Shown: positions 18,703 through 24,957 of the stretch, piece by piece
Numbering within the stretch: position 1 is the first letter of the stretch
How the letters are laid out: every line of letters begins with the position of its first letter
Source of the DNA: Stephanodiscus triporus
Taxonomy: Eukaryota; Bacillariophyta; Thalassiosirophyceae; Thalassiosirales; Thalassiosiraceae
Assembly (NCBI GenBank): GCA_036939755.1
Contig: JALLAZ010000143.1
Location: 1 to 24,957 of the forward strand
Direction: 5' to 3'
Length of the DNA stretch: 24,957 nt
Translations under genes and position numbers: made by a program
Notes under the pieces: model-generated
The model's input: only the letters and a program-made list of their open reading frames with translations
What the model was told of the DNA's origin: nothing
Databases searched by the model: none

Positions 18703-19266
18703 ATGGCAGGCATTGTTATACAGCAAAACCGCCCCCGTATCGAGGAATTGTTGGCCCCTTATGCTGCGCAAATAGGAGATGATTTGCCGGGCTATCGCAA
18801 CCACGTCTACCGGACCGTGACATACGCCATGCACTTTTTGGGCAACTCGGCGGAGCTAGAGCAGTTGGTCGAAACCGCGTTCGTCTATCGCGATATCGCC
18901 CTGTGGACCGATCGCGCATTGGCGTACTTAGAACCATCCGAGGAAATTGCGTTGGCGGACAACGCCAAGTACGGCTGGGGATTGGACCCCGATGCGCTGA
19001 AGGGGGCCATCCACTGGCATCACAAAATCACTGCTTACCGCGGGCCGCACGAGGAAGTGATCGAAGCCTGTCGTAAGGCGGACTGGATTGACGCCAACAA
19101 AGGCATGCTTCATATGGGCATGAGCAAGGCCAATATCGAGGCTGTTGAGGCGGCGTTCCCCAATCACGGCTTTCACGACGCCCTCATTCGCTTGGCAAAA
19201 GACAATAACGTAGGCTCTACCGTAGGAGGATTGATCAAAGTTGTTATGGGCATCATTAAGTGGTGA
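18703..19266 (+). CDS. HD-superfamily protein of bacterial type, HD histidine replaced
   Basis: An intronless 187-aa protein. The fold markers of a small HD-domain family known mainly from bacteria are present in order: GYRNHVYR (30-37, first ligand-type His34), FVYRDIALWTD then LAYLEPS (60-79), HWHHKITAYRG (104-114) and RKADWID (124-130). In bacterial relatives as I recall them, the second block reads FHD, so Arg63 here replaces the metal-binding His of the eponymous HD pair, while Asp64 remains. The other His and Asp residues are kept. Catalysis as a metal phosphohydrolase is therefore doubtful. There is no signal or transit peptide. The C-terminus is Gly/Val-rich (VGGLIKVVMGIIKW). Absence of introns and the bacterial look suggest old acquisition by transfer, though base composition is unremarkable here. 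The substrate is unknown. Confidence 0.7.
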   Translation: MAGIVIQQNRPRIEELLAPYAAQIGDDLPGYRNHVYRTVTYAMHFLGNSAELEQLVETAFVYRDIALWTDRALAYLEPSEEIALADNAKYGWGLDPDALKGAIHWHHKITAYRGPHEEVIEACRKADWIDANKGMLHMGMSKANIEAVEAAFPNHGFHDALIRLAKDNNVGSTVGGLIKVVMGIIKW

Positions 19267-19699
19267 TGTGAAAACACTGAAGCTTTGTTGTAGGAACTGC
19301 ACTATCGACGTAAACTCTGCTTAAGCGTTAACTATACGGATATCGTAAACAGTTAATGACAGCGCTCAAGGCTTTCCAGCTGAATGAAATACTTCTCAAG
19401 CACCTCCAAGGCAACGAGCTCTTACTAAAAATGGCGTAACTTTATGCCACTCTCTAATACACAATTTTAAATACACAACATAGAACGATTCCGTTTGTCA
19501 GCAGGCCATAGTTATTTTCTGTGAGCGTGGTTATGCATCGGTCATTGTGAAAGCACTTCTCCAGGTGCATAGATTGAAACCCAAAGCAGTATTTTCGCTC
19601 TTGACAAATCGAACACCCCCCCCCCCCCCATCAATACCCTTAACATCATGTTGACCAGGATAGAATTCAAAACCACTATCACATCTAATCCGCCGCACC
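19267..19699. other. Intergenic region between convergent genes
   Basis: The 3' flanks of the HD-type and NF-YC genes. The only notable element is a run of 14 C at 19616-19629. No gene or RNA was seen. Confidence 0.5.
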
Positions 19700-20152
19700 T
19701 CAATCTATCACGTCCACGAGGAAATCGAAAATGTCCGTCCTCTGTATCGCCTCCTTCACGTCCTCCTTCTGCAGCGTCTTCCTCTTATAGTTCTCGCTGT
19801 AATTCCAACTCCTTAGCGTCATCTCCAATATGAACATCTCGCACGCCTTCGCGAATAGCACCGGCGCCTCGGCGCTAATCATCCTAACGTCCTCGTCGCT
19901 CTTCATTATGCGCTTGATCCGAGCCAACGGGAGGTCGTTGTGATTCTTGAAGTCCTGCTCGGTCTGGACCTTGTCGGACCCGAGCTCGCGCATCTCGCGG
20001 AGCTGTCCGGCCCAGAATTCGGTGAGGCAATCGTCGAGCTTCGAGAGGAACTCGGGCGAGTTGGCTGGCATGATCGGCCCCCCGAGGCCGTCGTCGTCGG
20101 CGCCGCCGCCGGCGGGGTCGGGGGGGTTGGGCAGGGACGGGACTCCGGAGGC

Positions 20153-20183
<31 letters not shown>

Positions 20184-21350
20184 TGTGCCACGGCTCCCGT
20201 CAACGACGACGCGGTCGCGGACTGCGCGTAGGATTGGGAAGGGGCCGACGACGGCGGCGGGACGACGGCGGCGGCGGCGGCGACCGCCGGGGGGGCGGGG
20301 GGGACCACGCCCCCCCCCCCTCCGCCCGGCTGTTTCCTCTTCATCTGACCCGCCAACTGATGCGCGGGAGGGGGGGGGGAGAGGAGCTGCTGCTGCTGCC
20401 GCGCCGTCGTCGGAGCGGACGCAGGGACCGGTACCGACGACGCGGTCGTCGTCGTCTGCGCCTGGGGCGGCGCGGGATGCTTCCTCGCCGCGGCCGCGGC
20501 GGCGGCGGACGTCGCGTCCCCCCCCCTGTATATCCCCGCCGCGATCTGCGCCTGCGTGTGCGCGTGCACGAGCGCCTGGGCCTGCAGTTGCACCTGATTC
20601 TGTATCTGCTGGGGCGTCGGCCTCTCTCCTACTCCGCCGTCGGCGACTGCTGCTGCAGTCGCGCCGCCGCCGCCCGCGGCGCCGACGGCGGCCGCCCGAC
20701 CGGACCCGACGAGCGCCGTCTGGGGACGGGCGTTGACGATGGCCTGGGCCTGTATCTGGGACAGCGCGTGGATCTGGGCCGCGTTCATCGGCACGAGTCC
20801 TCCCCCCCGATTCTTCGCGGCGGCGACGACCGCCTGGGCCTGCGCGGCGGCCTGGACCATCGCCTGCGCTTGCGCCTGGGAAGGGGGGGGGGGGGGGGGG
20901 GGCAGCGGGGGGCCGGAGGGGGGGAGAGAAAAAAAGAAAAAAAAATGTCGATCGGATATAATAATATATATATCAGATTTTATATCCCCCATGGAGGTCA
21001 TTCGAACGAAACGAGCGAGAGGCACGCATCATGCCAATCTAAACAAAAGAAAAACGCACCTGTATCATTTCCGGAGTTATATTCGCCTGCTTCCCCCTCG
21101 ATGCCGCCGCCTGGAGCTGGGCCTGAAGCTGTGACTGGAGCTGGGCCTGGATCTGCTGCTGCAGCGCTCGCTGTTGAGGATTCGTCGGTTTCGCAGCCGC
21201 CGCCGCCGCCGGGGCCGCCGGGGCCATCCCCGCCGATGTGGCAACGGCGGGGGAGGCGGCTGCCGCCGCCGCCGGGATCGACGACGATGACGACGGAGCG
21301 GCGGATGCTGGCGATCCGATAATCGGGTTCGGCACGGGTTGATTGCTCAT
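19700..21350 (-). CDS. NF-Y transcription factor subunit C (HAP5/CBF-C)
   Basis: Two exons, 21350-21060 and 20875-19700, give 488 aa. NF-YC pairs with NF-YB through a histone fold, and the dimer recruits NF-YA to CCAAT boxes. The histone fold is at the extreme C-terminus (about 406-488): LPLARIKRIMKSDEDVRMIS, EAPVLFAKACEMFILEMTLR, KRKTLQKEDVKEAI and TDIFDFLVDVI. These are diagnostic NF-YC blocks, with LARIKRIMK and the ISAEAP that separate it from other histone-fold proteins. The first 400 residues are Ala/Gln/Pro/Gly-rich with many AQAQ and LQAQLQ stretches, like an activation domain. In most NF-YC proteins the Gln-rich part follows the fold; here it precedes it. The intron (21059-20876) carries a C20 tract just before its acceptor. 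It is divergent from the NnrU-type gene. Confidence 0.92.
20883..20902. repeat. G20 homopolymer (C20 in NF-YC intron)
   Basis: Twenty consecutive G on the plus strand. On the coding strand this is a poly-C tract a few bases upstream of the NF-YC intron acceptor TTCCCAG, where a polypyrimidine tract is expected. Confidence 0.95.
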
Positions 21351-21440
21351 GTCTCTCGTCTGTGGGAGAATTTCTTGTCCACACACTTCACTTGCTTGCT
21401 TGGTCGGTCGGTGAGAATTTATTTGTGAGGTTTTGGAGTT

Positions 21441-21471
21441 CCCGCCAAATACGATTCCTCCTTTTGGCGGG
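21441..21471. promoter_or_regulatory. Perfect 9-bp inverted repeat resembling paired E2F sites
   Basis: CCCGCCAAA (21441-21449) and TTTGGCGGG (21463-21471) are perfect inverted copies 13 bp apart in the 202-bp divergent promoter between NF-YC and the NnrU-type gene. Each arm matches the E2F/DP consensus core (TTTGGCGG), and the right arm is followed by GAAAA. This is the only such pair I noticed. Confidence 0.5.
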
Positions 21472-21552
21472 AAAAGATATACTAATTCCCGTTCATCTGA
21501 CTGCCGACCCGCTGAACAACACACCAACCGCAAAGAGCCAAGAAACGCAATA

Positions 21553-22532
21553 ATGGCAACGTCCATCGCCGCCGCGAGGGCGACCTTGACCTCCCCCCCG
21601 ATGAAATGGGCCGTCGGCGGATGGAGTCTCTTCATTGTCGAGAATTACGTGTTGAGCGAGAATCGGACGTACCTCATATCGAAAATCGGCGACGACGGAT
21701 ATCACGCCGTCTACGGGACGCTGTCCACCGTCGCGATGGGGAGCGCACTGTACGGGTACCTTCGCAAGGTCAGGAACGCCGAGCCGCTGCTGTGGGGCCC
21801 GACCCGTCCGGCCCCGTTGGGCGCGAGGCTCCTCGGCCTCGTTTTTTTGTCGGCGGGTTTGGGGATGGCGTCGCAAGTCCCGCCCAAGGTTCAGATACCG
21901 GTGCACTACTCCTGGGATGATGCGAGCGACGGCGTCCACCCGACGTCGTCGGCGGCCGCGGCGGCGACGGTGGAGCCCGAAGAAGGTCGAGGGGGAGGGG
22001 GAGGGGGAGGGGGAGGAGGGGGGGGATTCGCGCAATAATTATCAAGGGGCGGGGGGGGGGGGGGGGGGGGGGGGGACGGGGAGGAGGGGGATGGAAGGTG
22101 CGATGTCCGTTCGATTTCACGGACAAGAAGGACGCGTCCGTCGCCGACGACGGTACCGCCGTGCGCGGGTTGGAGAGGATAACGAGGCATCCGGGACTTT
22201 GGTCCATCGGCCTCCTCGGTCTCGGACACGCGTGTCTTGTTCCATCGCTTCCGCAGAAGGCGTGGCTTGCCATGCCCGTCCTCGTCGCGCTCTTCGGGGG
22301 GGCGCACACCGATTCGAGATATCGCAGGGGGATGGGTGGGAATATGTCGGTGTGGTACGATCGCGCGACGAGCAACGTTCCGTTCGTGGCGATCTTGTCC
22401 GGCGGACAGGGAGACGCGACCGGCGCGTTGAGGGAGCTCGCGAAGGAAGTCAAGCCGTTGAATGCAACGATTGCGGTGGGATTGTCGGGATTGTGGGTAT
22501 TGAGGAGGGGTAGGGGGGTGAGGATACGTTGA
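21553..22532 (+). CDS. NnrU-family integral membrane protein
   Basis: Exon 1 is 21553-21969. Exon 2 is 22098-22532. Together they make 283 aa. The frames differ, so an intron (or a frame error in the G-rich stretch) must lie between. GTGGAG at 21970 and GGAAG ending at 22097 keep the frame, but the donor is weak. Several hydrophobic segments are seen: the N-terminal WAVGGWSLFIVENYVL, LLGLVFLSAGLGMA, then after the junction PGLWSIGLLGLGHACL and AWLAMPVLVALFGGAH, and a C-terminal IAVGLSGLWVL. RHPGLW and the late DSRYRRG motif are characteristic of NnrU-like proteins, the superfamily that includes the carotenoid isomerase Z-ISO. The motif arrangement ENRTYLI...YHAVYGTLST points to an uncharacterised eukaryotic branch rather than Z-ISO itself. 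Role unknown. There is no clear plastid pre-sequence. Confidence 0.7.
22051..22075. repeat. G25 homopolymer
   Basis: Twenty-five consecutive G within a longer G-rich stretch (about 21990-22090) in the inferred intron of the NnrU-type gene. It could form a quadruplex, and its true length is hard to sequence. Confidence 0.95.
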
Positions 22533-22967
22533 CCGTGCGGCTTGTCGGTAACAGTGCCCCAACTCCTAGCGACCTTGACACATCATGAAGTGTCATTCAT
22601 GAAGCGATTCAACCTCTTTGGCTTGTATCTTATCCACCGCTGACACGGGGTGCATTCAATAGTAACTATCCAAATAATATTCAAGTTATTAAACAGGGCT
22701 GTGTTGCACTTATTGTCCATGAATCTCCGATCAGCCAAGACCTAATTGGTGAGTCCCCATTGAAAAGAGGATCCGTTAAGAGCTAAATGAAGGATATGGA
22801 TACTTGAACTTTCGGGCTTGAAGCACATAGTGTAGGACACTTTCGAGGTAGGATCCCGAGCTGATTGCTTCAAGCGTTTCATTGGCAGGTTTTACTCGCA
22901 TTCAGTGTGTGTACTGATTGTGTTGTCAGCACGTAGTCAGCTATTTATTCAACCCTCATCATGACTA
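22533..22967. other. Intergenic region between convergent genes
   Basis: 435 bp between the NnrU-type stop and the aureochrome stop. No coding frame, RNA gene or repeat was recognised. Confidence 0.5.
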
Positions 22968-24490
22968 TTAGCTTTCTTCGTTGTAATCGGAGCCATCGAT
23001 GGCATCCAAAGCTGCTGCAGCATCTGCCTCTTCTTGTTTCTTGCAAACACTAGCTGCATACTGATCAGAGACTTTGCACTGAACACCAACATAATTGGTA
23101 ATATCACCACCTGCATCCCTCAGGGCAGCTATGAAGAACTGGTTCCAAAAAGTGGTCCCATCAACACGGTAATTAAGCAAGCACACGCTCATATCAGACC
23201 CTTCCTCGATGGCATTGCGAATCTTTTCGACCGCCTTAGGGTCGGTTTCAGGACCTTGAAGGAAACGACAATTTCGGCCCAACACTTGATCCAAAGTGTA
23301 TCCCGTGAGATTGAGAAAGCCTTGTGTTGCATAAACAATAGGGTTATCCGGAAGACTTGGATCGGTGACAACAAAGTTTTGTTGAGCTGTTTGCAAGGCT
23401 TTGATGAAAGAAAAGTCCGGATCATCCAGAACTTTGTTGGCGTCGGCAACACTACTTGCAATCAGCCCACCCCCGGCCCCAGCAGCGTCAGCTAACGCTT
23501 GTTTGCTCAGCAGGGCATCAGCTTCTTTATCACCGAGATGGCTTCGAATCGCACTCTTGAGTTTCTCATTCTCTTCCTTCAGTAGAGACACACTTTGTTG
23601 TAAGGACTCGAGGAGGAACTTTTTGCGAATTCGTGAGCGTTTTGCATGTTCACGGTTACGCTCCCTGGAAAGTAGATGGCGATAAAGGCATCAGAAGATA
23701 AATTGTGAGAAAAAGGTCGTGGAAAATACTTGCTGACTCTGTGGTCAAGCCTGTCCAACTTACTTGACAAGTTTACTGTTTAGGTGGGGAGTAAAGAGGG
23801 ATAGGTATTATCGTAAATATTTTTCAGACCAAGACATGAAACATTTACAACAAAAAATTATATGTGGCGTAAAAGTTCTCACCTTCTATCCGCCTTATTG
23901 TTCGACTCTGGTTTAGGCCCTCCGATGCTAGCTGCTCCACCCCTTCCTCGTTTAGCACCCCCTGCCAAAGCGCTACCACCCGTGATCCCAGGGGCTTGAG
24001 CACCACCTGTCTGCACGTATGCGTATTGCAAGTGATGCGGACGTTGGGGAGCTTGACCGAATGGGGCTGCAGGCGGCGCTGAATTGCCACTTAAGTTTCC
24101 CATCACAGTCGCGGAAGCTTTTGGTTGGTGCAAGCCTGTCGTGACGATCCCCCCCGCTTGGGGGACGGGCGCGAACCCCGCCCCACCAGTTGGCCGCGAG
24201 GCATTTTGAGACGGGGCAGCTTCACCGCTAGCCAAAAACGAAACTTGCGACAGCTGCTGATGAACTTGCTGCTGCTGCTGAATCTGTTGTTGCAACTCCG
24301 GGTTCTCGCTCAGAAAAATAGCCTCGCCCTCCGGGGTGAAAAAACAATCACCAAAAATATCATCGAGGTTAAGGGTCGAGGGAGTGCCGCGGGCTTGCAC
24401 CGCCGTAGAAGTAGGGACCGATACTCCAGGCACGCCTGCCGCGATGAATTGAGGCGGCCTGATATTATTCACGTTCGGGTTTTCTGACAT
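22968..24490 (-). CDS. Aureochrome: blue-light receptor bZIP-LOV transcription factor
   Basis: Two exons, 24490-23883 and 23664-22968, give 434 aa. Domains run in the aureochrome order, bZIP then LOV. The basic region RERNREHAKRSRIRKK (203-218) has the bZIP N-x7-R signature (Asn206, Arg214), and a leucine heptad zipper continues to about 245. The LOV domain (about 288-395) has GRNCRFLQG (332-340), where Cys335 is the residue forming the flavin adduct in blue light. LNYRVDGTTFWNQFFIAAL and ITNYVGVQCKVS complete the PAS core. The N-terminal 200 residues are Gln/Pro/Ala/Gly-rich and low complexity, likely an activation or regulatory region. The intron splits the protein just before the basic region. 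The upstream in-frame extension to 24517 lacks an ATG, so MSENPN at 24490 is the start. Aureochromes bind TGACGT-type sites. All key residues are intact. Confidence 0.95.
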
Positions 24491-24957
24491 GATCCTCGGT
24501 AGTGGGTTGGCAACCAAATCCCACGCCGTCGGCGGGGGGATGCATCAAGCAGTGGATGATGGGATAGTGTTGTGTAATTAGTATTAGGCGGAATTTTGGT
24601 GTTGACTTGAAATCGACAAATTATAAATTACTCCTCTTTTGGTTATTTCTTATTTCTTTTTCTTAGAGCGTCAATGAAATGGGCTTAAATTTCGGGGTCC
24701 TCTTTTCAGGCAGATTGGTGGAGGGTTCTCCGGCACATCTCGTTGAAGATTGAATGGATGGTTCTGGTATGAAGATACGTACGTAGAATCTTTCATCTAT
24801 CTCGGATACAACTCGGGGGAAGTATCCGGGTAAATTGCCAAGGACAGACCAACACGTATCGTAGACTGCTATTTTTTTCACCTATCGGAAATAAACAACA
24901 ACATTGGGTGGCTGCCGTAATTCGATTTTCGGGGTTTTTGGGCTATCTTTAGCGAAA
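24491..24957. other. Aureochrome 5' flank
   Basis: 467 bp to the right edge. It contains a GTACGTAC motif near 24776-24785. No reliable coding frame was seen; a 72-codon minus-strand frame at 24881-24663 has no recognisable product. Confidence 0.45.

Noticed and set aside
19940..21322. 460-codon plus-strand open frame rich in Arg/Gly
   Set aside because: Antisense to NF-YC; its low-complexity composition is the reverse of the Ala/Gln/Pro codons.
1..24957. Search for tRNA genes, rRNA, CRISPR arrays and transposase or reverse-transcriptase motifs
   Set aside because: No cloverleaf boxes, array periodicity or mobile-element protein motifs were found by reading; small structured RNAs cannot be excluded by eye.

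Overview
The window looks like nuclear DNA of a centric diatom, with the Thalassiosirales as my best guess. The evidence is an aureochrome (bZIP plus LOV, known only from photosynthetic stramenopiles), bipartite plastid pre-sequences of the 'ASAFAP' type on two proteins, a Pro-Thr repeat protein of a kind common in diatoms, short introns (about 70-220 bp) with GTGAGT/GTAAGT donors, and compact gene spacing. No bacterial operon, rRNA, tRNA, CRISPR array or transposase gene was found.

Layout. 1-345 (-): start of a small Cys-rich protein with Asn-Ala-Lys repeats, running off the left edge. 601-1005 (+): C-terminal half of the tRNA adenosine deaminase Tad2/ADAT2; its N-terminal active-site half is not visible. 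1778-2518 (-): SLX9-like ribosome-biogenesis protein, divergent from 2805-4127 (+), an intronless and somewhat divergent eEF1A. 4696-7156 (-): a five-exon secreted Lys-rich, Trp/Gly-repeat and Pro-Thr-repeat protein, possibly cell-wall or silica associated. 7157-8238: AT-rich foldback-containing spacer. 8239-10791 (+): canonical poly(A) polymerase, five exons, tail to tail with 10877-13302 (-), a type II membrane sulfotransferase, four exons. 13473-14450 (+): a protein with plastid and apparent thylakoid-lumen targeting. 14672-16248 (-): plastid class II fructose-bisphosphate aldolase, four exons. 17244-18266 (-): fructose-1,6-bisphosphatase. 18703-19266 (+): HD-superfamily protein of bacterial appearance with the HD histidine replaced. 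19700-21350 (-): NF-YC (HAP5) subunit, divergent over a 202-bp promoter from 21553-22532 (+), an NnrU-family membrane protein. 22968-24490 (-): aureochrome.

The genes are mostly independent housekeeping and regulatory units. The functional pair is aldolase plus FBPase, adjacent on the same strand and catalysing consecutive steps of the Calvin cycle and gluconeogenesis. Gene expression functions recur: translation (eEF1A), tRNA wobble editing (Tad2), ribosome assembly (SLX9), mRNA polyadenylation, CCAAT-type transcription (NF-YC) and blue-light transcription (aureochrome). Exon joins were worked out by hand from splice signals, reading frame and family similarity, and all multi-exon models below close in frame. 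I found no clear new multi-gene system. The most interesting items are the exon-cassette Pro-Thr protein, the incomplete Tad2, the HD protein with a lost ligand, and the lumen-targeted protein.
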